Assembly: GCF_040676615.1 (NCBI RefSeq)
Contig: NZ_JBFAPI010000009.1
Location: 186,001 to 250,000, forward strand
Length of the DNA stretch: 64,000 nt
Origin: Asanoa sp040676615
Lineage (GTDB): Bacteria > Actinomycetota > Actinomycetes > Mycobacteriales > Micromonosporaceae
Direction: 5' to 3'
A program made the translations under genes and the position numbers. Numbering within the stretch: the stretch's first letter is position 1; each line of letters opens with the position of its first letter. This document shows positions 33,284 through 42,399 of this stretch, piece by piece. Under the pieces are notes generated by a model, which made no database searches, was not told the DNA's origin, and was given only the letters and a program-made list of their open reading frames with translations.

Positions 33284-36200
33284 ATGTCGGGAGTCATTCG
33301 AGGGGCCCTGCGATCCCGGCGCGCGCAGGCCGCCACCGTTCTGGTGCTCACCGGGTTGGCCGTCGCGGTCGCCGCCGCGGCGCCCTGGTACGTCCGCGCC
33401 GCCGAACGCTCGGTCGCCGTGGCCGACGTCGAGGGCGCGCAGTCCAGTGAGCTCGTCGTGCGGGTCTCCGGCCGGGTCGAGGGTTCGACCGCGCCGGGCG
33501 GCACCGTCCACACCGGAACCCAGGTGGTCGACGGAATCCGGCAGCAGGCCGGCGCGGTCGTCGACGTGCCCGGCGCCGAGACGACGGTGTCCATGCGCGA
33601 GTCCGGCGTCATCACCTCCGACCTGGCCCGGGTCAGCCTGCGGCTGGCCTACCGCGACGAGATGTGCGAACACCTCGACATCGAGGGCGCCTGCCCGCGG
33701 GCACCCCGCGAGTTGCTGCTGAGCCGCCGCACCGCGCAGGCGCTGCAGGTCGGTCCGGGCGACGAGGTCGACTTCACGCTCTCCTCGCTGGAGCCGGTGC
33801 CCTACCGCGTCGTCGGCACCTACCAGTTGGTCGACCCGCTCGGCCAATACTGGGCGCTGACCGACTTCGGCGGTTCGCCGGCGCTCGACCCGGGTGCCGA
33901 CGGGCCCGGCGACCCGGCCTTCGTCTCCTCCGACACGATGGCCCAGCTGCCGATCAAGGAGATCCTCTCCGACTACCACCTGCGCATCCCGAAGGGACTG
34001 TTCCTCGACGACATCGAGGGCCTGCGCGGCTACCTGGCGCCGGTCGCCCGCGACAACGGCGTCTGGCGGGCCAGCACCGACGCGGTCAGCCTGGCGAACC
34101 GGATCGACCGCGAGCGTGACCTGGTCGCCCTCGGTGTCGGCGTCGCCGCCGTACAACTGCTGGTGCTCTGCTGGTTCGGGCTGTTCTTCGCGGTCCGGCA
34201 CACGGCCGAGCAGCGGCGGCCCGACATCGGCCTGCTCAAGCTGCGCGGCGCGGCCCGCTGGCGGCTCTGGTACCTGGCCATCGCGCAGAGCGCCGTGCCG
34301 ATGGTGCTGGGCGCGGTCGGCGGCACCGCGCTGGGCCTCGGTGTCGCACGGTTGGTCGCCGGCAACGTCACCGACAGCGGCACGGCCGCCGTCATGTCCG
34401 GCATCGCCGCGCTGGCCGCCCTGGTCGGCGCGGTGCTGGCCGCGGTCGCCGCCGATGCCGGCGGGATGCGTACGCCGGTCACCGATCTGCTCCGTCACGT
34501 GCCGTCCCGGCGGCGCGGCTGGCGGGCCGAGGTGGTCGACCTGGTCATCGTGCTGATCGCCGCGGCCGGTCTCTACCAGAGCTACGCGACCACGGCCGAC
34601 GACGACGACACCACCGGCCTGTCCCTGCTCGCACCGGCCCTGGTCGCCGTGCTCGTCGCCCTGGCCGCCGCCCGGCTGCTCACCCCGCTCGCCGGCCGCG
34701 TCGGCCGCCGGTCGCTGCGGTCCGGGCACGTGCCGGCCGCCCTCGGCGCCATCCAACTGGCCCGCCGGCCCGGCACTCACCGGGTGTTCGCGCTGCTGGT
34801 CATCGCCGTCGCCCTGCTCGGCACCGCGGTCGGCGGCTTCACCGCCGCGTCCGGCAGCCGGGTCGAACGCGCCCGGCACGAACTCGGCGCCGACCGGGTG
34901 CTCACCGTGCAGGCCCGCAGCCGGGCGCAACTCGTCGCCGCGGTCCGCGCCGCCGACCCGGGCGGCCAGACGGCCATGGCGGTCGTCCGCGGCAACAACG
35001 GGCCGGCGACGGTGATGCTCGCCGTCGACAGCGCGCGCTTCGCGGCGGTCGCCGATTGGCAGCCGGCGTACGGCGGCCCCGCGCCCGCCACGATCGCCAC
35101 CCTGCTCCGCCCGGCGGCACCGGCACCGCTGCCGGTCAAGGACGGCCAGCTGACTCTGGAAGCCGCGGCCAAGATGCTGCCGGCCCCGCTCGCGCCGCTG
35201 CGGGCGGGCGACGACACCGGCGGGGTCGCGGCCGGCGCCGCCGCGCCGCCGACCGAACCGCTCTTCGTGCTGCTCCACCTCGCCACCGCCAGCGGCGACC
35301 AGCTGACCGTCCAGTTCGGCCCGGTGACCGGCGCACGCGCCAACTACACCGCCTCGGTGACGGGTTGCGGCACCGGTTGCCGCCTGGTCGGCTTCGAGCC
35401 GGCGGCCCGCAACTTCGCCGGCCGCTCGCAGGTGCCCGACCCCGGCGCGACGATCACGATCTCCGGCCTCACCGGTGCCGAGGGCCCGGTCGTGCCGGCC
35501 GCGGTGCTGGGCGACGTCGGCCGCTGGCGCGCCGGTGTCGGCGAGACCACCACCGGTCCCAACGTGACCGCCTCCGGCAGCACGCTCACGATCACCGCGG
35601 TCCGTGCCGCGCGCGAGGCCGACCGGGCGACCCGGGTCTTCGCGGTCGACGCACCCGCACCGTTGCCGATGGTGACCACCGCCAACACCGTGACGCCGCC
35701 CGCCGGTGACCCGCGGCTCGCCGTCTTCGGCGGCGAGCCGGTGCCGTTCCAGGTGGTCGCGACCGTGCCGACGCTGCCGGTCGCGACCCGGTTCGGCTAT
35801 CTGATGGACCTCGAATACGCCGACCGGATCGCCGAGAACCCCGGCGTCGGCGACATACCGCAGGTCTGGCTCACCGACGCCGCCGCACCCGACATCGTCG
35901 ACCGGTTGCGGGCCGGCGGGCTCACGGTCATCTCCGACGAGACGGCGGCCGGGCTGACCGCGCGCTTCGACCGCGAGGCGCCACCGGCCGCGCTGCGCTT
36001 CCAACTCGTCGCCGCGGTCGCCGGGCTGCTGCTCACCGCCGGCGCGTTCATCGTGGTGGCCGCGGTCGAGCGGCCGGAGCGGGCCGGTGAGCTGGCCGCG
36101 TTGCGCGCGCAGGGCCTGCCACCCGGCGTCGTACGCAAGGTCTCCTGGGGCGGGTACGGCGGGCTGGCCGCGGCGGCGATCCTGCTCGGCGCCGGCGCCA

Positions 36201-36412
36201 GCGCGCTGGCGCAGGCGGTGACCCGGCGACCCATTCCGCTCTTCGTCGACGGCTGGGACGTGCTGCCGGTCCCCGTCGGCCCGCAATACGGGCCACTCGG
36301 CCTGGCCGCGCTAGCTGCCCTCGTGGTCGTCGGCGCCGCCGGCGCGGCCGCGGCGGTGCTGCTGGTGCGAGCGGTCGTCAACGCCGGGTCGTCGTCCAAG
36401 GAGTCCGCGTGA
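33284..36412 (+). CDS. Large FtsX-type ABC transporter permease 2
   Basis: This 1,042-residue paralogue of permease 1 has the same layout: N-terminal helix, extracytoplasmic region, central helix cluster starting LCWFGLFFAV near residue 296, second extracytoplasmic region, and C-terminal helices from about residue 900. The conserved cysteine motifs are MCEHLDIEGAC (Cys128, Cys136) and CGTGCRLVG (around residue 695). The ATG is six bases after the upstream ATPase stop. The stop overlaps the GTG of permease 3 as GTGA. Two permeases with one ATPase gene suggest a heterodimer with permease 3. The function is unknown. Relatives are annotated only as FtsX-like permeases. Confidence 0.87.
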   Translation: MSGVIRGALRSRRAQAATVLVLTGLAVAVAAAAPWYVRAAERSVAVADVEGAQSSELVVRVSGRVEGSTAPGGTVHTGTQVVDGIRQQAGAVVDVPGAETTVSMRESGVITSDLARVSLRLAYRDEMCEHLDIEGACPRAPRELLLSRRTAQALQVGPGDEVDFTLSSLEPVPYRVVGTYQLVDPLGQYWALTDFGGSPALDPGADGPGDPAFVSSDTMAQLPIKEILSDYHLRIPKGLFLDDIEGLRGYLAPVARDNGVWRASTDAVSLANRIDRERDLVALGVGVAAVQLLVLCWFGLFFAVRHTAEQRRPDIGLLKLRGAARWRLWYLAIAQSAVPMVLGAVGGTALGLGVARLVAGNVTDSGTAAVMSGIAALAALVGAVLAAVAADAGGMRTPVTDLLRHVPSRRRGWRAEVVDLVIVLIAAAGLYQSYATTADDDDTTGLSLLAPALVAVLVALAAARLLTPLAGRVGRRSLRSGHVPAALGAIQLARRPGTHRVFALLVIAVALLGTAVGGFTAASGSRVERARHELGADRVLTVQARSRAQLVAAVRAADPGGQTAMAVVRGNNGPATVMLAVDSARFAAVADWQPAYGGPAPATIATLLRPAAPAPLPVKDGQLTLEAAAKMLPAPLAPLRAGDDTGGVAAGAAAPPTEPLFVLLHLATASGDQLTVQFGPVTGARANYTASVTGCGTGCRLVGFEPAARNFAGRSQVPDPGATITISGLTGAEGPVVPAAVLGDVGRWRAGVGETTTGPNVTASGSTLTITAVRAAREADRATRVFAVDAPAPLPMVTTANTVTPPAGDPRLAVFGGEPVPFQVVATVPTLPVATRFGYLMDLEYADRIAENPGVGDIPQVWLTDAAAPDIVDRLRAGGLTVISDETAAGLTARFDREAPPAALRFQLVAAVAGLLLTAGAFIVVAAVERPERAGELAALRAQGLPPGVVRKVSWGGYGGLAAAAILLGAGASALAQAVTRRPIPLFVDGWDVLPVPVGPQYGPLGLAALAALVVVGAAGAAAAVLLVRAVVNAGSSSKESA

Positions 36413-39400
36413 TCGCGCTGGTGACGTTGATGCTCACCGCCCGCCGGTTCCAGGCGGCGCTGGTCGTGCTGCTCAGCGCGCTGGCGACGGCGGCCGCGGT
36501 GGCCAGCCCGGTCTACACGGCCGCGGTCGACCGGGCCGCGACCGCGGCCGAGGTGGCCAATACCCCGCCCGCGGAACGCACCGTCGCCGTCCGCGGCGGG
36601 ATCGACAGCACCCAGCGCGACCGGTTCGATTCGCTGGCCAACGACCTGGCCGACCTGCCCGGCTTCCACACCGTGATGTCGGCGGTGCTGCCGGTGCTGG
36701 GCCTCGAGCCCGAGCGCGGCGAGATCTCCTGGCTCACCTTCCGCGACGGCGCCTGCGAGCACCTCGAGATCGTCGTGGGGCGCTGCCTGATGGCCGGCGG
36801 CGAAGTGATCGTCGGCGAGTCGACAGCGCACCGCCTCGGCGTGACGCCCGGCCAGTCGGTGACCCTGAGCTGGGCGACCTACGACGACGTCAGCCGCTCC
36901 TGGGTGGTCGCCGGGCGACCGGCGCCGATCACGATCGTCGGCGTCTACCGGCCGCGCGATCCGGCCGAGCCCTACTGGGGCCGCAGCGGCTATTTCGCGC
37001 CGACCGCGCCCGACTCGACCCGCGAGCCGGTCTTCACCGGCCGGACGACCGCCGACGCCCAGGAACACGACGCCGACAACCGGTCGGTCGAGGCGATACC
37101 CGGCCCCGGCGCGCTCGACGCCGACCGGCTGCCGGCGCTCAGCGTCGCGCTCGACGACCTGAGCGAGAAGCTGGGTGAAGACGAGGAGTCGTCCGGTTTC
37201 GCGACGCTCACCGACGAACTTCCCAAACTCTTCGAACGGGTACGCCGTTCCGACGCGCTGACCCGTGAACTCGTGCCGCTCGCCGGCCTGCCGCTGATCG
37301 GCCTGTGCTGGCTGGTCATCTTCGTCGCGGTGGCCGGCGCGACCGCCGCCCGCCGCCACGAGCAGGCGTTGATCGCGCTGCGCGGCGCGCCCCGGGTCGG
37401 CCGGTTCTGGCTGGCGGCCGGCGAGAGTGTGATCGCGATCGCGGTCGGTGCGCCGATCGGCTACGTCGCCGGCACGCTGGCCACCCGGGCGGTCGCCGAC
37501 GCCCGCTTCGGCCCGGTCCCGGTCTTCGACCTCGCCCCGGCGCCGGGCGCGCTGCCCGCGGCCCTCGTCGCCGTCGCCGGCGCGGTCGCGGTGGGCCTGC
37601 TCGCGCTGCGCAACGACCTGGCCAGCCCGGTTGTCGACCTGCTGCGCCGGGTGCCGCCGCGGGGCGCCGCCTGGCGCACCGTCGCGATCGACGCGGGCGC
37701 GGTGGTGCTCGCCGTCGTGGCCGCGGTGCAGTTGCGCGCGTTCGACGGCCAGCTACTCGGGCTCGGCCTGCTGGTGCCGGCGCTGATCGGCCTCGCGATC
37801 GCGGTGCTGGCCGGCCGCCTGCTGGTGCCGCTGGCGGGCCGCCTCGGCCGCCGGGCGATCCGCCGCGGCCGGCTCGGGCTGGCGCTCGGGGCGCTCCAGG
37901 TCGCCCGCCGACCCGGCAGCCAGCGGCTGTTCGTGCTGCTCGCCGTCGCGGTCGCGGTGCTCGGCTTCGCGACCACCGCGGTCGACGTGGCCGCGCAGGC
38001 CCGGGCCGACCGGGCCGCCGTGGAGACCGGCGCCACCCGCACGCTGACGGTCGGCACGCTCGACTCCGGCGCGCTGCGGTCCGCGGTCCGGGCCGTCGAC
38101 CCCGAGGGTCGCTTCGCCATGGCCGCCGGCGTGCGGCGCGCCGTCGAGGGCCCGTCGGTGCTGTTCGTCGACACGGCCGCACTTCCCGCCGTCGCGCTCT
38201 GGCGCTCCGACTACGGCGACCGCTCGGCGGCCGAGGTCGCGGCCGCGTTGGCCCCGCCGCCGGACGAGCCGGTCGTGGTCAAGGGCAACGAACTCGCGCT
38301 GACCGTCGACTACGCGCAGCCCACCTCCACCGGCACCGAGTTGCGGCTGACCGCGCTGCTGCGGCCGCTGACCGGCGGTCCGCCGGTGCGGGCCGGCTCC
38401 GCCGAGATCACCCCGGGTCGGCACGTCTGGACGATGGTGAGCCAGCGCTGCCAGGACGGCTGCCGGCTGGCCGGGATCGAGGCCGTCTACGCCGCGTCCG
38501 GCGGCTCGGCCGCCGAGATCTCGATCATTTCGCTGGCCGCTCGGCCCGACCAGACGGCGCCGTTCACCGACGTGGTGCCGGCCTTCACGCCCGACCAGTG
38601 GCGCGCCAACGACGACGCGACGCTGACCGCGCAGGACGGCGGCGTGCACGTCGTCGTGCCGGGCACGGTCGTCCAGCCGCGGCCGACCGTGGTCGTGCCG
38701 GCCGGCACACCCACCGACGCGCCGGTGCTCAGCGGCGGGCCGCCGCCCAAGTCCGGCGAGGCCGAGGGCGTCGACGGCAACGTGGTGGCGGTCCGGCCGA
38801 TCGGCGAGGCCCGCGCGTTGCCCCGGATCGGCACCGGACTGCTGATGGACATCGGGTACGCCGAACGGCTGGCCACCAGCGCCACCGACCTCGCGACGGC
38901 CGAGGTCTGGCTGGGGCCGGCGGCGCCGCCCGACGTCGAGCGGCGGCTGACCGAGCAGGGCCTGATCGTGACGGGCCACGACTCGATCGAGGCCGCGGCC
39001 GACCGGCTCGACCAGCGTGGGCCGGCCCTGGCGGTCTGGTTCCACCTGCTGGCCGGCGGGGTCGCCGTGGTGCTCGCGGCGTGCGGCATGTGGCTGATGG
39101 CCGCCGTCGACCGCCGGCGCAACCTCGACGACCTGGTCGCCCTGCGGCGGCAGGGGCTCGCGGCGCGTACCGGCGGAAGCTGGGTTCTCTGGGCCTATCT
39201 GCCGATCGCCATCGCGGCCGTGCTCACCGGTTTGGTGGCCGCCGTCATCGCGTGGGCGGTGGTCGGCAAGTATGTCCCATATTTCGTTGATGACGCCTTC
39301 GCCCTGGCCCCGCCGTCGTGGCCGCGGCCCCTCGCGATCGTCCTTCCGGCGGTCGCCGTCGCCCTCCTGTTCACCACCGTGGCGGCCGGTCTGCGTCGAG

Positions 39401-39420
39401 CGCTTCGCGTGCGAGACTAG
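36409..39420 (+). CDS. Large FtsX-type ABC transporter permease 3
   Basis: This is the third giant permease, 1,003 residues. The N-terminal helix is ALVVLLSALATAAAVASPVY-like, and the central helix group begins LCWLVIFVAVAGA near residue 300. The cysteine motifs are ACEHLEIVVGRC (Cys115 and Cys125) and CQDGCRLAG near residue 680. The GTG start overlaps the permease 2 stop. The C-terminus ends with the usual membrane helix followed by a short basic tail. The three permeases share order and motif spacing, so they arose by duplication. It is the last gene of the transporter block; seven bases later the YbbN-type thioredoxin begins, which may be a separate unit. Confidence 0.87.
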   Translation: MIALVTLMLTARRFQAALVVLLSALATAAAVASPVYTAAVDRAATAAEVANTPPAERTVAVRGGIDSTQRDRFDSLANDLADLPGFHTVMSAVLPVLGLEPERGEISWLTFRDGACEHLEIVVGRCLMAGGEVIVGESTAHRLGVTPGQSVTLSWATYDDVSRSWVVAGRPAPITIVGVYRPRDPAEPYWGRSGYFAPTAPDSTREPVFTGRTTADAQEHDADNRSVEAIPGPGALDADRLPALSVALDDLSEKLGEDEESSGFATLTDELPKLFERVRRSDALTRELVPLAGLPLIGLCWLVIFVAVAGATAARRHEQALIALRGAPRVGRFWLAAGESVIAIAVGAPIGYVAGTLATRAVADARFGPVPVFDLAPAPGALPAALVAVAGAVAVGLLALRNDLASPVVDLLRRVPPRGAAWRTVAIDAGAVVLAVVAAVQLRAFDGQLLGLGLLVPALIGLAIAVLAGRLLVPLAGRLGRRAIRRGRLGLALGALQVARRPGSQRLFVLLAVAVAVLGFATTAVDVAAQARADRAAVETGATRTLTVGTLDSGALRSAVRAVDPEGRFAMAAGVRRAVEGPSVLFVDTAALPAVALWRSDYGDRSAAEVAAALAPPPDEPVVVKGNELALTVDYAQPTSTGTELRLTALLRPLTGGPPVRAGSAEITPGRHVWTMVSQRCQDGCRLAGIEAVYAASGGSAAEISIISLAARPDQTAPFTDVVPAFTPDQWRANDDATLTAQDGGVHVVVPGTVVQPRPTVVVPAGTPTDAPVLSGGPPPKSGEAEGVDGNVVAVRPIGEARALPRIGTGLLMDIGYAERLATSATDLATAEVWLGPAAPPDVERRLTEQGLIVTGHDSIEAAADRLDQRGPALAVWFHLLAGGVAVVLAACGMWLMAAVDRRRNLDDLVALRRQGLAARTGGSWVLWAYLPIAIAAVLTGLVAAVIAWAVVGKYVPYFVDDAFALAPPSWPRPLAIVLPAVAVALLFTTVAAGLRRALRVRD

Positions 39421-39426
39421 GGAACC

Positions 39427-40359
39427 ATGAGCGAACCACGGACGTCTCCGTCGATCTTCACTCGCGGCGCGGTCGATCTCGGCGCGCTGCGCCCTTCTGC
39501 ATCTCCGTCCCCAGCCGCCGGTGGCGGCCCGGGCGGTCAATCAGCGCCCACCGAGCAACCGGCACCGGGCGGCTTCTCGCCCGGCGGCAGCGTCGCGGTC
39601 ATCGACGTGACCGAGGCGACGTTCCAGGCCGAGGTCCTCGAACGCTCGCTGAGCACGCCCGTGATCATTGACTTCTGGGCCGAGTGGTGCGAGCCCTGCA
39701 AGCAACTCTCGCCGGTGCTGGAGAAGCTGGCGGTCGAAGGCGGCGGCGCATGGGTGCTTGCCAAGATCGACGTCGACGCCAACCAGCGGCTCGCCCAGAT
39801 GTTCCGGGTCCAGGGCATCCCGATGGTCTTCGCGGTGGTCGGCGGCCAGCCGGTCGACGCCTTCTCCGGCGTCGTGCCCGAGTCGCAGCTCCGCCAGTGG
39901 ATCGGCGCGGTCCTCAAGGCCGGCGGCGTCGAGGTCGAGACGCCGGCCGACCCCCGCCTCGAGTCCGCCGACGACGCCCTCATGGTCGGCGACCTCGACG
40001 CGGCCGAGGCCGCCTACAAGAAGATCCTCTTCGAGGCACCGGCCGACGCGGCCGCCGAGGCCGGGCTGGCCCAGGTCGGCCTCTACCGCCGGGTCCAGGG
40101 CATCGACGCGGCCAAGGTCATGTCAGACGCGGCGGCTTCACCCGACGACCTCGACCTCCAGGAGCTGGCGGCCGACATCGAGGTCCTCGGCGGCGAGGCC
40201 GAGCGCGCCTACAAGCGGTTGATCGACCTGATCCGGCGCAGCGCCGGCGACGACAAGGAGCGGGTCCGCAAGCACCTGGTGTCGTTGTTCACGATCGCCG
40301 GTCCCGACGACCCGGCGGTGTCCGCGGCCCGCCGGGCCCTGGCCAGCGCGCTGTTCTGA
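39427..40359 (+). CDS. YbbN-type co-chaperonin/thioredoxin with TPR-like C-terminus
   Basis: This 310-residue protein begins with an Ala/Pro/Gly-rich low-complexity leader, then has a thioredoxin domain with the active site WAEWCEPCKQL (CxxC of type CEPC). A C-terminal domain with degenerate TPR helices follows (EAAYKKILFEAPADAAAEAG). YbbN/CnoX proteins bind GroEL and protect substrates under oxidative stress. The redox motif is complete here. No signal peptide is present, so it is cytoplasmic. It is close behind permease 3 but is a widely conserved housekeeping gene with no obvious link. Its stop is five bases before the arginase-family start. Confidence 0.92.
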   Translation: MSEPRTSPSIFTRGAVDLGALRPSASPSPAAGGGPGGQSAPTEQPAPGGFSPGGSVAVIDVTEATFQAEVLERSLSTPVIIDFWAEWCEPCKQLSPVLEKLAVEGGGAWVLAKIDVDANQRLAQMFRVQGIPMVFAVVGGQPVDAFSGVVPESQLRQWIGAVLKAGGVEVETPADPRLESADDALMVGDLDAAEAAYKKILFEAPADAAAEAGLAQVGLYRRVQGIDAAKVMSDAAASPDDLDLQELAADIEVLGGEAERAYKRLIDLIRRSAGDDKERVRKHLVSLFTIAGPDDPAVSAARRALASALF

Positions 40360-40363
40360 GACG

Positions 40364-42391
40364 GTGAGCGCCGTGCGCCGGATCGCACTCCTGGACGCGC
40401 CGTCGAACCTGGGCCTACGACCGCCCACGCCGACGTCGACTCCCGGCTGCGCCAAGGCGCCCGGCGCTCTCCGCGACCAGGGCCTGCTGGCCCGCCTGGC
40501 CGCCCGCGACGCGGGCTGTCTCACCCCACCCCGCTACGACCCGGGTGACTGGCGCCCGGGCGACGGCGTCTGCCACGCGGATGCCATCGCCGCCTATTCG
40601 GTGGCGTTGGCGGGCCGCATCGGCGCGATCATCGACGCCGACGAGTTCCCGGTGGTCCTCGGCGGCGACTGCTCCATCCTGCTGGGCTCGGCACTGGCGA
40701 TGCACCGCCTCGGCGAGGCGGTCGGCGGCCGCATCGGGCTGGTCTTCGTCGACGGCCACTCCGATTTCCGGCACCCCGGCAACGCGTCCTATGTGGGCGC
40801 CGCGGCCGGCGAGGACCTGGCCCTGGCCACCGGACGCGGCCAGGCCGACCTGGCCGCCATCGAGGGCCGAAGACCCTACTTCCGCGACATCGACGTGGTG
40901 GTCCTGGGCATCCGCGCGCAAGACGAATACCGGCTCGACCTTCAGGCCGCCGGCATCGTCACCCGCGCGGTGCCGGCCCTTCGCGCCGAGGGCGCGGCAC
41001 GCACCGCGCAGTGGGCCCGCGACCAGCTCGCCGACTGCGCCGGGTACTGGGTACACGTCGACGTCGACGTGCTCGATCCGGCCGTACTGCCCGCGGTCGA
41101 CGCGCCCGACCCGGGCGGGATCGCCTTTCCTGAGCTGGAGTTGTTGATCGCCGGGCTGGTCGACACCCCGCATTGCCTGGGCATCGAGCTCACCGTCTTC
41201 GACCCGGACTACGACCCCGACGGCACCTACGCGGCCGAGATCGTCAGCGCCGTCGTCGCCGGTCTGGCGCCGATCCGCGCGGCCGCGTCGGCCCGGGGCC
41301 GGTCGCCGTTGGCTTTCACACCGCGCCGCCGCCCGGCCCCCGACGGCGACCGCTTCCGGCCGCCGGCGATTCCGGAGCCACCGTCGCGCCCCGTCGCGGC
41401 CGCTGAGACCACGTCCGTCTGGGACTCGGTCCCCACCGACGAGCCGGCGGCGGCGTGGGAGCCGGTGCCGCCGACCGAGGCCGTGCCGGCGTGGGAGCCC
41501 GTGCCGCCGAGCCCTGGGTGGCAGCCCGAGGCCGAATCGGCTGCGGATGCGTGGGAGCCGGCGGTCGAGTCCACGGTCGACGCGTGGCAAGCGGCCGCGG
41601 AAGCCGACGGCCCGTCTCCGGAGCCGGCGGCACCCGACGCGGAGCCGAGCGCGGCTGCTGAGCCCGCGGCCGGGCCCGAGCCGACCGTCGGCGAGGCCGA
41701 GCCGGCCAAGAAGCCGGCCATCGGGCGACAGCGCCGGTCCGCCTTCGACGCGCTGACCGACGACACCGCCAACAACCACAAGCGACGCTCGGCGGCCGAG
41801 ATCCTGGCCGCCCCTCTCGGCGGCGACGCGACCGGACCCGGTCGCTTGCGCCGCTCACCCAGCGGCGACGCCACCGCACCAGGCCGACTGCGCCGGTCCG
41901 CCGACGACGATGTGGTGCCTCCTTCAGGGCGGCTGCGTCGTGCGGCTGACGACGACGTGGTGCTTCCTTCAGGGCGGCTGCGTCGTGCGGCTGACGACGA
42001 CGTGGTGCTTCCTTCCGGGCGGCTGCGTCGTGCGGCTGACGACGATGTGGTGCCTCCTTCCGGGCGGCTGCGTCGTGCGGCTGACGACGATGTGGCGCCT
42101 CCTTCCGGGCGGCTGCGTCGTGCGGCTGACGACGACGTGACGCCTCCTTCCGGGCGGCTGCGTCGCGCGACCGATGACGAGGCCGGCGCTCCCGGCGAAC
42201 CGCGCCGCGCGTCCGATGACGACGCCTCTGCTCCGGGCCGGTTGCGACGGACGACGGACGACGACGCGACCGGCCCTGGCCGGCTGCGGCGGGCCGACGA
42301 GGGTGACGCGATCACGACCGACGTCCGCCCGGGTGGGTTGCGGCGGCCGACGACGCCGCCCGACGACGCGGCTGCGGTCGACGAGGCTTGA
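40364..42391 (+). CDS. Arginase/agmatinase-family protein with long repetitive C-terminal tail
   Basis: The first 310 residues or so form a ureohydrolase fold. The metal-binding blocks are VDGHSDF (Asp130, His132, Asp134) and HVDVDVLDP (Asp233, Asp235). The first motif reads GGDCSILLG, with Cys103 where arginases have the metal-binding His, so the binuclear manganese site is altered. After this comes a Pro/Ala/Glu-rich linker (about residues 340-470) and then 12 units of a basic/acidic repeat of the type GRLRRAADDDVV. Such a tail is not part of ordinary arginases. The GTG start is used; GTG at 40373 is possible. The next gene, a Shedu-like nuclease, begins immediately. The substrate is unproven. 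Confidence 0.82.
   Translation: MSAVRRIALLDAPSNLGLRPPTPTSTPGCAKAPGALRDQGLLARLAARDAGCLTPPRYDPGDWRPGDGVCHADAIAAYSVALAGRIGAIIDADEFPVVLGGDCSILLGSALAMHRLGEAVGGRIGLVFVDGHSDFRHPGNASYVGAAAGEDLALATGRGQADLAAIEGRRPYFRDIDVVVLGIRAQDEYRLDLQAAGIVTRAVPALRAEGAARTAQWARDQLADCAGYWVHVDVDVLDPAVLPAVDAPDPGGIAFPELELLIAGLVDTPHCLGIELTVFDPDYDPDGTYAAEIVSAVVAGLAPIRAAASARGRSPLAFTPRRRPAPDGDRFRPPAIPEPPSRPVAAAETTSVWDSVPTDEPAAAWEPVPPTEAVPAWEPVPPSPGWQPEAESAADAWEPAVESTVDAWQAAAEADGPSPEPAAPDAEPSAAAEPAAGPEPTVGEAEPAKKPAIGRQRRSAFDALTDDTANNHKRRSAAEILAAPLGGDATGPGRLRRSPSGDATAPGRLRRSADDDVVPPSGRLRRAADDDVVLPSGRLRRAADDDVVLPSGRLRRAADDDVVPPSGRLRRAADDDVAPPSGRLRRAADDDVTPPSGRLRRATDDEAGAPGEPRRASDDDASAPGRLRRTTDDDATGPGRLRRADEGDAITTDVRPGGLRRPTTPPDDAAAVDEA
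41903..42172 (+). repeat. Six tandem 45-bp repeats inside the arginase-family tail
   Basis: Near-identical 45-base units begin at 41903, 41948, 41993, 42038, 42083 and 42128. Each encodes a 15-residue DDDVxxPSGRLRRAA unit. Degenerate copies flank them to give about 12 units in total (roughly 41815-42345). Nucleotide identity between units is higher than needed for the protein, so the array was probably expanded recently and may vary. Confidence 0.95.
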
Positions 42392-42399
42392 GCCGCGCG

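Noticed and set aside
33254..36286. Long open frame antisense to permease 2
   Set aside because: Its composition is repetitive Arg/Gly/Ala and no domain is visible. The plus-strand frame has membrane helices and conserved Cys motifs.
41903..42172. 45-bp tandem repeats as a CRISPR array
   Set aside because: There are no spacers between units; the repeats are contiguous, in frame, and encode a protein repeat.
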